Counted from the stretch's first letter, positions 37,501 through 50,246 are shown. The stretch: DNA of 64,000 nt from Geosiphon pyriformis (GCA_016748015.1 JAAOMT010000295.1:68604-132603); one strand, 5' to 3'. The notes: a model not told the origin generated them from the letters alone. Translations and numbers: made by a program.

Positions 37501-39218
37501 TAAGGTTTGGGAATCATTGAAACCCAAGCCTCTTTCTATGAACTGGGCACAGATTCTCCAGACAGACAAGAATTTAAAAGCACTAAAAACATATCCAGAA
37601 CCATCTTATTACAATGTTTCCAAAGCTCATTTGATATACTTGAGAGACTAGTAGCTTTGCCATTAGACAGAAAAAAAACCACTTCAAACAATTCATCAAA
37701 TTTAATTGAGCACATAACACTGGAGAAAGCTTTATTAAAAACATACTCCAAAGGTTAATATTGATAACACCAATTACCAAAGACATTATCAACTATCTGA
37801 TGCTTCTTAGTTCAACCTTTCATGATTACATCTATCTTAGACTTAACCAAATTGGGATCCAAAATCAGTTTATCATCAAAAACCAGATGGTTAAGTACCA
37901 CTTTGCAAAATGAGCACTTCAACATACTTCTAATTATATGACCTTTATTTACCTTAAAGCTCTCCATTCTCTTATCTATAGCAGTTTTGATGTTGATCTC
38001 TTTAGTCCTTAGAGACTTAGCAAGTTTGGATGTGCAATAAGATCTTTTAGCACCAAAGAAAACAAAACAAATACGATCAGGGGTTGTATCAGAGTCCACA
38101 ATATTCTAAATGACTAAGGTCTTAATATTTTCCAGAAAAACCCAGCACTTTATAAGAGAATCAAAATTCACAACACTCTCTTCACGAAAAGCCTTAACAA
38201 TTCTAGAAACCAAAAGCTCCAATTTGTGAAACCTTGAAGATTCCTTGGTAAAGATATTATCAAATCTTTTGAACTATTTCTTCTTGAACACTTCATTAGC
38301 TAAAAGAACTATCACCTTGTGAATAATATCTCATAATACATCCAGATCTAAGAATTTTGTGGTGGTAGCAAACTTATTTAAAAACATTACCACATTGGCT
38401 GATGTAGCACTTCTAAAATTGTTTTATTTAGCCTTATTAGTACTCTTGAAATCAAACTTTCACCAATTCCTATTCACTTGCTTGCAAAGAGAGTTCAACT
38501 GCATATCTAAAAGTCCACCCAAACTCACAGATACAGAAACAGCCTAATGATTAGTATCAAAAAATTCCCCAACATCACACACATTGTGATCCATTACAAC
38601 ATTAACCAAGTTTGAAGAAACAAACAAAAAGTCAATTGTTTTAGCCACACCATAAGAGTTAGTCCAAGTAGATGTCTTTACAAAAGAACTTCTACTCAAG
38701 AAGTTGACCAAACCAAGATCTAAACACTTTTTGAAACTGGCACACTTATGAGAGCCATTTTCATTAAAGTTGTCACCCAGAACAACAAAAAAAGACTCAT
38801 TTACAGCTTTAGCAATCATAGAGTTAATTTTACCAGCTTGGGAGAACCGAACTGACAAAGAAGCACCAACATAGAGCCCCAAAATCAAAACAGAAAGTTT
38901 GCTTTTGAAAAGTAGTCTGATAGAGAGAAGTCGACCAAGAACCTCAGAAATTTTACATACATGATGAGCCAGAAAAATGTTCATAATAATGACAATACCA
39001 GAATCCAAGTTACTAAAGTCTGTATCAGAAGTGAAAACACAGATACTATCAAACCTATCAGCAATCCACAGACAAACCTTACTCCATAACTTGGTCTCAG
39101 TAATAATTAAAATCAAATTGTCCATATTCTTGTGCCAATGAACAATATCCTTATGTTTTGTAGAATTGTTCATATTCCAAACATTGCAAGTAGCAATTTT
39201 TCAAACTAAACTGATTAT
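34541..39218 (-). pseudogene. LINE copy 3 ORF2 (endonuclease-RT-RNase H)
   Basis: Endonuclease at 38544-39190: Ala-Thr-Cys-Asn-Val start, Thr-Glu-Thr-Lys-Leu, Gly-Asp-Asn-Phe-Asn-Glu-Asn (ancestral Gly-Gly-Asp-Phe) and a final Asp-Thr-Asn-His. RT at about 37760-36315: Ser-Asn-Gly-Lys-Ala-Thr, Asp-Gln-Gly-Glu-Val, Phe-Ile-Asp-Asp-Thr-Ile-Trp and Leu-Gly-Ile-Phe-Leu. A linker at 36092-36337 follows. RNase H at about 35850-35560 has Tyr-Thr-Asp-Gly-Ser and Ser-Asp-Ser-Gln. The C-terminal region (34541-35215) includes Cys-x2-Cys near 35080 and ends at TAA 34541-34543. The start site reads ATA where copy 1 has ATG. About a dozen or more stops and at least one frameshift remain. Confidence 0.8.
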
Positions 39219-41175
39219 TGAAATAGAAAAAGAGCTAATAAACCCAAACTAGAACACAAAGAGTCCAATTTTGCCAATACTGAATTAACCAAAACTTCCA
39301 GAGCCATCATTTTTGATTCCAAACCACCCACCTTAGTGGTAAGCATCTTTGAACTGCTCAAACTTAAGTCAGGAGTAGCATCATTGATTACTGAGAGAAT
39401 AGGAGAAGAGGGCACCACCATGTTATCCACAGCCATATCCGAATTCAAAGCTGAGTTCAAGGGAGGAGTGACAAAAGAGAGAGAAACATAAGATGATAAT
39501 GACATCAGCACCAAATTCACAAAGCTCAATTTTCTTAAAATTTCTGAAATCTGATCTGACAAAAGCTCCAAAGAGTGCTCCAAAAAAGCCATATGGTTGG
39601 ACAAACCAGAATCATCAAGAAGGTCAGAAGTTATTACTAAAGATTTTGTACTCAAAAACAAACCAGCACCAGAAAGAACTGACAAGGCCATATAAAAAAG
39701 AGAGCTACTTGCAATTTGAATCCAAGTTTTTCCACCAAAAAAAACCAGATGAACAACCAGAGTCTGCTTTCTCTTATAAATGTTAGCCAGATGGACCTGA
39801 TCCTGAAAAGACACCATTTACTTATAACAAACCTCAGAATTTCCACCAACCAAACACACATCAGAAATATGACCAAATTGTTTACATTTGGTGCAACAAG
39901 CCAAAGAAAGACCAGTCTAGCACAAATTCACATCTTTATAAACTGGAACAGAACCAATAGCAGCCAATTTGGATGCTTTATTATCGAAACAAACTACTGC
40001 ACATCTATCACAAACATATGAATCAGGATTACAACCAATAAAACAGGTTTTTCTACCATATGAATCTAACAAATCTGATAAATTATGAGCAGTAGTGCCC
40101 ATTGGCAAAGTGTACAACAAAGTCCGATGACAATCCCTGGCCATTCATAAATCTTTGTCATTTATTGCCAATGCAACATGAACAGAATTTTTACTCATGA
40201 GAACCAACTATTTGGAAGCAACTGAACTAGCCACATCTGATGATTCAAATTCCATTAGAGCTTTTTGTCAAAGTCTAATCAGTTGCATCCTAATTGAAAT
40301 CACCTAACCAAACTTAGAGAACACTGACTCAATCACCAATTTGGGAAAATTCATTGAGATCTTCTTGACTATTACTTTCCAATCTGAATGGCTGTTTGGT
40401 TTCCTAACATCAATATTTACCAAAAATTTTTTACTGATTACTATTTCTCTGGCTTTGATTAAACTTAATTCGAAAATAAAAAAAGATCTAATAATGTCTG
40501 GAAGTTTTAAAAGAGCAGATGTCCTTTCACAACCATCAACCCAATAAAAAATCTTTTCACAGCAATCAATTTGTCACCAATAGTTTTGCCAGACAAGGCA
40601 GAAATTCTAATATCCAACATAAAAGACTTAACTGGATCAAAAACACATATTTCCAAAGCATGTGATCCAATAGAGAGCAATTTTTTGGAGCCTGCAAACT
40701 TAAAAGATGGAAAAGCCACCAAATCTTCATTATTACTTAAAACGTCAAATGAAGGAGTCTTCAGGAATTGATCTAACACATATGTGCAAATGTGCATTTT
40801 CCTGGGAGTGGTATTATTCTTTATGTCATCAACCACAAAAACATCTAAGTCAGCATAACTAGTTTTCTTAGCGACAGTATTTTTCATGTTTTTTAAGTCC
40901 AACAGACTGCTTATGCTACTTGTTTTGCTTTTCATTTTGCTGCCCCAAGATTTCAAAAACTTACCATTAACATTGCCAACATTAGCCAGGCCCAATGGGC
41001 CAGCAGACAAATTAACCATACTAATGCCAACTTTGGAATTTTTAGACTTCTTGTAAGATGCACTATGAAAGTACACACTATTAACTCTTTTTTTTTTTGC
41101 ATCAGGCCAGGTCTTTAAACCAGCAGAAACAGATACAAAGCCACCAGCAGCAAGATTTATTGGTTTTATGTTCAC
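39215..41175 (-). pseudogene. LINE copy 3 ORF1 (nucleic-acid-binding)
   Basis: The frame opens at a GTG (41173-41175), perhaps a mutated ATG, and is open for 222 codons to 40507. It then continues through stops as 39917-40144 (Asp-Leu-Ser-Asp-Leu-Leu-Asp-Ser-Tyr-Gly...Cys-Phe-Ile-Gly-Cys) and 39215-39817. The region near 39830-39910 reads as a zinc-knuckle-type Cys-x2-Cys...Gly-His...Cys. The last block has Phe-Gly-Gly-Lys-Thr-Trp, a Ser-rich linker and Leu-Glu-His-Ser-Leu-Glu-Leu-Leu-Ser-Asp-Gln heptads. This C-terminal block differs from that of copies 1 and 2, which indicates a second subfamily. The role expected from the family is RNA binding in the LINE particle. Confidence 0.75.
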
Positions 41176-41300
41176 AAATAAAGGTATGTCTAAAGAAATA
41201 ATTGAAAGTATGAAGGGAAAAGGGAGTAGAAAAACTTTTTCTTCAGCAATATCTCACTCTCATTGTAACTGGGGGATCAACAAGAGAAAGTTTTTAATTA

Positions 41301-41308
41301 CTGTATTT
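41301..41308 (+). repeat. target-site duplication, right side of LINE copy 3
   Basis: CTGTATTT, identical to 34402-34409. In copy 2 it continues straight into TAGTTTGAATTAC, matching other copies of the element. Confidence 0.75.
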
Positions 41309-41390
41309 AGTTTGAATTACTTAGTTTGATTCTATGTACTAGATAGCAATTGGGCTTTATTTGTAAAATCTCATAATAAAAAAAAATTAT
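41301..41390 (+). mobile_element. LINE copy 2, displaced 3' end
   Basis: From the second target-site copy this runs TAGTTTGAATTACTTAGTTTG and on to AATTGGGCTTT...CTCATAAT plus poly(A). It matches the complement of the copy 4 3' UTR (47083-47170) base for base apart from transitions and small indels. It is the remainder of copy 2. Confidence 0.85.
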
Positions 41391-44300
41391 AATTTGAAAT
41401 TTATTTTATATTATTTATTTTTGTGAATTTTATTATTAATTTTTAGTTATATTATATTATTTCTTATTATTTAACAAAAATAATTATTAATTTATTAAGA
41501 TTTAATTAACTTTAAATCTATAAATTTTTTCAAAATATCCATCTTTTTATTATTAAATTATTATTATTTTTTACAAGTAAATTTTATTAATATTTAATAC
41601 AATACAACTATTTAAAATTTTAAATTAAATATATGTATTTTCTATATACAATTAGTTACTTAATTAATTAAAACAATACTACAAAACTATATTAATTAAT
41701 ATACTAATAAATATATTAGAAAAAATATATTATTACAATTAAATTTTTTATTTTTTAGTTTTTATTTATTTACTTAATTATAATTAGTCATTTTATTTTT
41801 AGAATTACTTATTAATATAATTATTAACTTAGTTATTAATGTGATTATTGACTTAATTATTAATTTGATTATTAATTAAATTATTAGCTTAATTATTAAT
41901 TTTTTTTAAAAATACATAAGCAAAACTTTTAAAAATTATAAAAAAACATTTATACTTAAATTATATTTAAATTAATACAATAATATTAACTTTTTTATTT
42001 TTTTTAATTTGTATAATTGTTAATTTTTAAAAAGTATATTGAATAAATATTTATTGAAAAATACAATTGATATTTTATATTAAAAAATATTAACTTGTTA
42101 ATTTAATTATAATAATATAACTAATACTTAATCTAAAATTAATAACATAATTTTTAGTTATTTTTAATAAATTTACAATACTTTATAATAATACAATTAA
42201 AAAATTTTAAATATTTACAAATGTTAAATTATTATTTTTCAATAAATTATCTTATTTTATTATTAATAACAGCTTAAAATTAGACAATTATACAAAATTT
42301 TTATGATTAACAATCAAATTTTATACAAAATTAACTAATTTAATATAATAGTTTTAGTATTATCAAAAGTTATTTTAGTTTCTATTAACTAATTTTTGAA
42401 AACAAACTTTTTATATAAAACTATATACAAACTAATATTAAAATAATATAAGATTAGTAATTAAAATATTATTATTAATACCAAATTTATATCAGTTAAA
42501 GTTTTTTTTAAAAAAAATTATTTATTTAACAACTTTTAATAAACAAAAAAATCCAAGTTATAAACAAAAACATAATTTAAAAACTCTATTTTTTTATAAT
42601 ATATATATATATATTAATAATAGACTTGTTAATAAACTTAATAGTGATATAAAAATTAGAATACTAAATTTAAACAGTATAAAATCAATTAATATTACTA
42701 ATAAGCAAAATAATTGAAATCTTAGAATTTAAATTAATCTTTTATAAAAAATATTTAATCATATTATTTATTAATTTAATAAAATAATACATATTATTAG
42801 AAATTACTTTATTATTTATTATTAAAAATTTTTTTTTAATATTATTATAAAAAATAAGTGTTGAAAATATAATCTAATTTATTAATATACTTAAATAATT
42901 TTTTATTTTTATTTATTTAATAAAAATATTTTTGTATTTAATCAAGTTTTTAATATAATAATATTTTATTTAGCAAAATGCTTAATTTTTAATATTAATT
43001 TAGTTTTATAAGTATCTAAAAATGTCTAATTATTCAAAAAGTTATAACAACAAATAATACTAAAACAATATTTTATATTTTAGTCAATATAAATAATAGT
43101 AAATCAAAGATTTTAACATCTATATTTAAATTTATGTTAAAAAAATAGACAATAATACTATTAACAACACTAAAAAAGCCAAAGTTTTTAATAAATTTAT
43201 TTGTAAAAATCAAAATTTTAGACAAAAATACAGTTTGTAAACCAAAACAAATAAATATAAAAACATTTATATCTGACTAATTTTAAATAGTTTTTTATTT
43301 AACTACTATTAATAATAAAATCTAAAATATAAGTAAACTAAAAAAAAACCAAATCTTTGGAATTTATATGCTTTTAATAATAAAATTTTATATATAAAAC
43401 ATTATTTATAACTATTTAATAATAATTTAACAAAAATAATACCAAAACACTTAAGAAATCTAACAATTCAAAAAACTTAATATATTTAAGACAAAAATAT
43501 TATATTTAAAATAAAAAACATTGAATATATTAATAATTAAGAAAATTTATTTTATAAAAATATTTTTACAATATTGGCCAGAAAATTGTTTGTAGAATTG
43601 ACTTTTAATTTGACTAAAAAACAGAAAAAAATTTAAAAAACTTAATTTATTATTTATAAATCTAATAATTTGTATTTAAAAAATCTGCCAAGAATACTTT
43701 TAGTATTAACAAAACATATTATAGAAATTATCTTATTTTTAGTCTGAACTTAATTAAATAACTTTAAATTATATAATAATAAATAGTAAATAACATTACT
43801 TAAAAAGTTTTTAGATAAATTAAACTTATATTTTAATTATTTTTTAATTAAATAATCTTATTTTTTATATATGTTTTTGTTAATAAAACTAAATTAAGTT
43901 TTGTATTTTATAATAAACTATAATATAACCAAAACCAAATATGAAAACTGCTTATTAAAAATAGTTTTATATAATACTATTAATAAAAAAAACTTTATAT
44001 TTATCTTTTTTAAATTAAAACCAGAAAGATTTTTTGTTAACAAAAAATACTTAGATATTAATGAAACTTATTAAGTTTGGCAATTATAATTGAAAAACTA
44101 TTTATACATAAAAAAATTTTCTTAATTTTTAGATTAATAAAAATAATTACTATTTTATTTATATTGATCAAAATAATAGTAATATTAAAAAACTTATTAA
44201 CAATATTCAGAATGATTTATATTGTTGTATAAAAATTATTAATTTAAATTGTATTATTAATAAAAATATTAGCAGTTAGATAAAATATTAATTATATATT

Positions 44301-47082
44301 AAATTTAATTCTGTTAGTTTTTATAATAAACTTAAAATTCATTTAATATCCATAAATAAATTTCTGTTTTTTAATCTTGCACAAAAAAAAATCCTAAAAA
44401 ATTCTTCAAAAAAAATTAAAAACACTTTACTTTAATTTAAACTATCATGTACAATATAATTTTTTATTAATTTAAAGTTAATTATAATTTTATTTGTATA
44501 ATTATTGTAAATATTTCTAAAAAATTTGATAAATTAGTTGTATATCTTAATTTTCTTCAAATTATTATTTAAAAATAATCAGTCTATAAAATTATAAACT
44601 TTATATATATTTTAAAATACTAATTACATTTTTCTGTCTTTTTTCAAAGCATTTTTAACAACAAATCTAATAATAAAAATTGAAAATTAAAATAAAATAT
44701 TTTTTAGTACTAAAAAGTTTTTTTTTTTTAAATTTTAAACTTGTTATAAACCACTGAAATTTGATTAGATAGAATTTTTTTTATAGTTTTAATTAAAGTA
44801 ATTAGCTTAGTATTTATTAAAACATTTTTTTATTTATATAGTCTTAAAATTATTAAGACTTATATTTTTTTAAGTATTCAAACGGTTTTTTTTAACAAAC
44901 ACATATTTAACAAATCTAAAAACCAGACCAAAATAAATTTATTACAATATTTTTATATCTTATTGATATTTTTAAAAAAACTTGTGAATTTTTTTTAAAA
45001 AATTTTTTAATAATTATAAAAATTTATCTAAGCTAATTTACTTCATAATATTAGAAAATATATTGTTATTAATATAGTTTAAAAGAGCAAACCAACTTTA
45101 TTAATAAGAATAAATTGCATTTTTAAGTACATGTTTTTTGATCCAATTTTTTATAATCAAATTTATTTTGTTCTTAATTATATTAAATTGCAAAATTAAC
45201 TTTTTATTATTAACTAAGCAATTTAAAACAACTTTTTTAATAAACTGTTTTAACACACTTCTAATTATCAAACTTTTATTATTAATAAAAGTTTTTATAT
45301 ATTTAATAATATTATTTTTAATATATAAATTCTTAATAATTTTAAATTTAGATATCTTACAAATCTTATAAGGCTTCTTAATATAAGTTAAATATTGTTC
45401 TATTATACTATTATTAAAGTTACAAATTAATAATTTTAAAAATTTTATAGCTAAATTTAAGTTAAATTTGATCTATTTATTTACCAAAACTTAAAACTTT
45501 CTTAAATTATTTAATTTAAATCATTTAAATTTTATATATAAGCAATTTTAACTTAAAAGATTTAAAAAATACAGTATTTTTGGCCAAGCCATTATCTTAA
45601 AACCAAACTTTTAAAAATATGACATTAGCCATAAAATACAAACTTTTATTAAACAATATTTATATTCTATTAAAATTAGTTTTATTTTACAAAATCTAAA
45701 ATTATTTACAATTTACAAGATAGTATCCAAAAATAAATTATTAAATTTTTCTTAAACTTTTTTGTTAATAATATTAATCTTGTATTTTTACTTATTTTTA
45801 TTGGTTTGCTTATGTACTAAATTAAGCTAAAAATTAAAAAAACTTTTCAATTTAATATTTACTAATAAAGCTAAATAATCAATATTGAAAAACTTATTAA
45901 ACTAATATATTTATTAATTATAAACTGAATTTTAAACTATTATTTATCAAAATAAATTTTATATATTTTTTTACAACTTTAAAAATAAACTATATAGACA
46001 ACTTGTATAAATTAAAATTATTAAAAAAATTAAACAAATTTAAATTCAAGAATTTCTTAAAGCTAATATTATAACTTAAATTGTTTTTATTAAAATTACT
46101 ATTTAAAATCATAAAAGTACTAGTACTTAAAATATTAATAATTTTAAAATTAATATATAAACTTAAATTAATATTTTTTTCAAAGTAGTACCAGTATATA
46201 AACTTAAAATAATAACTATTTATTTATTTTTAAACAATAATCAATTTAATAATAGTTTACTAAAAATTTCAAAAATCTTAAAAATATGGTTGACTAAATA
46301 ATTATTCATAATTATTGTAATATTAGGATCCAAAAAACCAGAATTTAAATCTAAAATAAAAATTTGTACATTAAAATAAAAAAAACATTGTTGATATATT
46401 ATTAATTATTAATGCTTATGTTTTATTAACAAAAAAAACTGAATAAAAAATAAAAACTTGTTTTTTTGTATATATATATATATAATATTGTTTATTAAAA
46501 CTATTAAATAACTTTTTACCATAATTTATTAACTTTCTATTAAGCACATAAATATTTAAAACATAATTATTCTACTTATAACTAATACATAAAAAAAATA
46601 TTAGATTAGTTTAACACAAACTTATATTTTTAAAATTAAATAAATAATAGTTTTCTTAAAAATAGCAAAATTAAAACAAACTACAATATAATAAACTTAT
46701 ATATATATAACTAAATTATATATTATTATACAAGTTTTTCAAAAAAATTTTAGATATTGTAAATTATAGTGTTTATAAAAAACATATATAGAAAAGTATA
46801 ATACTAATTTTTTAAGTTCTATATATATTTGTCTGTAATAACTTTGGTTATTTACACAAAATTTTTATTTAACAAAATTAATTATTTAAAAATAACTAAT
46901 TTAATAGTATTAATACTCTTAAACTTAATTAATACTTTTTGTTAAAGATTAATTAGTTGTATTTTGATTGTTTTTACTTAATTAATTTAATATATGTTAA
47001 TATTATTATTAATTTAAAAAAATTAATTGGAATTTTTTTGATAATTTTTTTTTAATTTAATCTAATATTGACCTATTTCAAA
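41391..47082 (-). mobile_element. ghost LINE, extreme A/T decay
   Basis: Nearly pure A/T, yet alignable to copy 3. At 41570-41700 lies the 3' UTR and ORF2 end (ACAAGTAAA...TGTATTTTCTATATACAATTAGTTAC). At 43925-44110 lies the RT region opposite 36576-36770 (ACCAAATATGAAAACTGCTTA; TTTGGCAATTATAATTG). At 46925-47080 lies ORF1 opposite 40262-40390 (CTTTTTGTTAAAGATTAATTAGTTG). Copy 4 begins at 47083, so the 5' part is interrupted or missing. A foreign-looking AT repeat occupies about 41750-42130. No reading frame survives; the 77-codon frame at 45138 is chance. Confidence 0.75.
41750..42130. repeat. worn repeat within ghost LINE
   Basis: This stretch has no counterpart at the same place in copies 1, 3 or 4. 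It parallels 15736-16030, and its right part (TATTGAATAAATATTTATTGAAAAATACAA) parallels 27680-27720 beside the ghost gypsy. It is possibly a solo LTR or a fragment of that element. Confidence 0.35.
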
Positions 47083-50041
47083 GTTTTTTTTTATTAGGCA
47101 TTTTAACGAGCAAAGTCCAACTGCTATCTAGTACATAAAACCAAACTAAGTAGTTCAAACTAAACATGACTCATGCACTTACTATATGTGGCTAGCCACT
47201 CAGGCCAAACAAGGCAACACTATACTCTTATATCAACACTCACATTGCCATCCAGATCAGAGAAAAAACAACATGGCCTATAACAACCAAAGCTAATAGT
47301 AAAAGATTTGATGATACCAAGTAATCTAACCACCCCTTTAGACAACATTAAAGACACACTACAGAAAAGACCAGAAATCACACCTCTATCAACAACCAAG
47401 CTGGCCTTCTCCATCCGCACCCTGTGTTCAAATCTTACCAACCACATCTTCACATGATGTAATTCCACAACAAACCTAACAAAATTGACAATCTCATTAA
47501 CTGTTCACTTTTTATCATCAAAAACACTCCAAGTCTTCTCATATCATTTGCTCAGTACAAAACCTTTATAAACAACAAAATACAAGCTGACATCCAAAAA
47601 ACAAACAAACAAAGCCCACAAAATAGTGGAAGATAACAAAACACAGACACCAGCCACAGAAATCCAATAGACAGAAGCCTTAGCCAGAACCTCATTGCGA
47701 ACAGCTACATCCTGAACACATGTAAAGGCATGATCCTAAAACTTTATCTTGTCACACAGTAAGCACATCACACCAGAATACCTCTTATCATACAACCTCT
47801 TCTGAACTGCCACTGGAAGACGCCTGTGCACAGCCTTTATCAAATAAGTACACAAGTTCAAAGAACTCTGACTAGTGAACCCAGCAAGCATGTAAGAGTC
47901 GGGATGTCATACTTTTACAGTAGAAATCCAGTCCACACCTCCAACCAGCTCATCAAAAACCACACCATAACCAGGTCTAGCCTCCCAATAAGCATGACTA
48001 ACAGACTGGAAAATATTCCTAACAAAATGATGAGCATTATCAGAAACTGCAGTGTTCTCAGCCACCAAAAACCACTCATGAATCTCAGCCAGCAGTATGA
48101 AAGGAGACCAAATAGCCTCTTCAGCTGCCAAATCAGTTTTAACATTGTTAGAGATACCAGAATGTTCCTTAATTTTAACCCAAACCACCTCAAGATCTTT
48201 ATCCCAAATCAAATTAAAAATATGATGTCTCATCAATCAGCACTGGTTTTGAAAATCAGGCACAGCGAACAACAATTTTAACAAGCAAGAATCAATAGCA
48301 GTCTGGCTGTTAAGATACAAAACCAACTTATATGAAAACAGAACACATTCAAGAAACAAAGCAACAGCCTGCAATTTAGCAAGAGTAGATGACAAAAAAC
48401 CATGAACTGCAATCCCAACACTCAAATCCAAAGCCAGAAAATACACAGCTACACCACAAGTGACATCAGCAAAGCCAGCCTCTTTCAAAGACCTATTAGT
48501 ATATACCTCAAAGCAATCAGACCAGACATCATGCAAGCCATCTTTTACAGCAGAAAACACATCAGACTCCAAAATATTCAGACTACCAGATCAACCAGAT
48601 CCAGTAGAGCTGGGCGAAAAAGAACCTTAGACTAACAAAAACTCAGATGCAATCAAGAACCAGCAAGGTACAGGGCCTCAAGGATCCAATCTTTTTTAAT
48701 GATGAAAAGTTTTCTAATCAAGCACACTACCCTTTTTGCTCAACAGATGGTTGCCAAAAGCAACCCCAAATCTCCTTAGAAATTAGACAGAATTAAAATA
48801 CAAAGAATTCCTAAGAATTGACAACATCGGAAAACAACCAGGATTATGAAAGGCATTGGGAAGGTTATTCACCAAAGAAAGTTCATTATCCAAAAAAATC
48901 TTTACAATCCCAGCCAAAAAATTGTTAACTGGACTAACACACAGCTTGACAGGAAACTGGAATAAGTTTAGAGGAGCCCAACCAAGAACTTGCAAGTCCA
49001 AAAACCTATAATTGAACAAACATCTAAGAACACCAGAAGTATTAGAAAAAAATCCAGAGCAGCAACCTTCCCCTCAGACTGCACTTGCTCAAAAGTCTTC
49101 AAGCCATACAAAAAAGGGTGATACAAAGCAGCATTAGAGAAATCACAAAGCAGACCAGCCTTGAACTTAAGACCTTTTCTAACTATAACATTCCAATTGC
49201 GACAAATACCAAACAAAACATAACTAAACTGAGTCCGGTAGCTAATAATAGACTGCAAAATAGCAGAAACTAAGTATGAGTACTTTTTATCTATGATAGC
49301 CTTCCTGAGCATGACATTAACAAAAAAACAAATATCAGAATGAGCCTTAGCAACACTTGGCTTAGACAATCTCTCCATAGACAAGAAGATCTCCAGATAA
49401 TGATGCACTTTACCCTTTTTGGCAATAGAAATTGGCTGACCACAAATATTTAGAGAGGCAACCTTGACACTCTGATTAATGAGAATAGTCACTGTTTTAT
49501 TATTATTAATAGAGATATCATTGATCTTGAAAAATTCACTGGCAATGTTCAAAGCATACTGAGTAGAAGCCTGACAATTCCCAACCCAAATTGTGTTATC
49601 AACAAAAATGCCAGTCACAAAATAAGATGTTATTTCACTAATACTTTCAACCCTGCCTATTTTTGCAACAAACTTTGAATCAATGCAGTACTCACACAAC
49701 TGTTCATGTCTTCTTACCTTACACAAGAGTGGATTATAGAAAATCTTTTACAAAAGAGATGAAAAAACTTCACCCTGATCTAAACCATCATGAACTTTGT
49801 AACCATCTGACAAACCAAAATCAGTTATCACTCTGTTAATCCTGTCTTCATGAATATTACCAAAAAACTTAATAAATTTTTCACACATTTTGATGCACCA
49901 TAAGCTAGCTCTTAAATGATGTTAACCAACAGAATTATATGCCTTTTGCATATCTTACAACACCAACCAAATTTCTCTGTTTTTCTCAAAAGCATTCTCT
50001 ACTACCGACCCGACTGCAAACACCAAAGATTGCATGGACAT
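47083..50041 (-). mobile_element. LINE copy 4, 3' half, cut by gypsy element A
   Basis: Poly(T) at 47083 starts a minus-strand LINE 3' UTR, followed by ORF2 from the C-terminus up to the middle of the RT. It stops exactly where the LTR of gypsy A begins (50042). The missing 5' part is probably represented by the ORF1 scrap at 56771-57024, on the same strand and in the right order. It has more G/C and fewer stops than copies 1 and 2, so it is a younger or less mutated copy. Confidence 0.85.
47220..50041 (-). pseudogene. LINE copy 4 ORF2, partial (RT-RNase H)
   Basis: Begins within RT at the gypsy boundary with Val-Gly-Ser-Val-Val-Glu-Asn and Gln-Lys-Ala-Tyr. It continues with Asp-Gln-Gly-Glu-Val-Phe and the box Phe-Val-Asp-Asn-Thr (49595-49600, second Asp lost), then Ile-Ala-Ser-Glu-Phe-Phe. 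A linker at 48783-49019 follows. RNase H at 48237-48572 has Val-Tyr-Thr-Asn-Arg-Ser (catalytic Asp lost), Leu-Ala-Lys-Leu-Gln-Ala-Val and Asn-Ser-Gln. The C-terminal part ends at TAG 47220-47222. Stops at Trp and Gln codons are fewer than in other copies. Confidence 0.8.
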
Positions 50042-50246
50042 TGTTACCAGTAGAATTTTAGTTATTAATTAGCATAAAATTACTCTTATAATTCTTATAA
50101 TTAATTAGTATATTAATATCATTTCAAATTATCATTTATTATTTAATCAATTATCACATATCACAATTCAATTAAAATAATCTAATTAGTATAACAAAAA
50201 GTAGGATGATCAAATTACACAATACTCTGAACTTTGTAACATTCTA

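Larger units (their letters stand above)
34410..41300 (-). mobile_element. LINE copy 3, full length, best preserved RT
   Basis: A 6.89-kb non-LTR element on the minus strand, with poly(T) at 34410-34418 and a 5' UTR of about 125 bases (41176-41300). An 8-bp target duplication flanks it, and it sits inside the 3' UTR of copy 2. ORF1 covers about 41175-39215 and ORF2 39218-34541. It retains the RT catalytic pair Asp-Asp (36903-36908), the RNase H Tyr-Thr-Asp-Gly-Ser (Asp at 35813-35815) and long open stretches. It still has several stops and an endonuclease Asp-to-Asn change. It is the youngest-looking LINE here but not autonomous. Confidence 0.9.

Noticed and set aside
45138-45371. 77-codon frame in the ghost LINE
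   Set aside because: Composed of Leu, Ile, Phe and Asn codons as expected by chance in A/T-only DNA; it is antisense to the decayed LINE.
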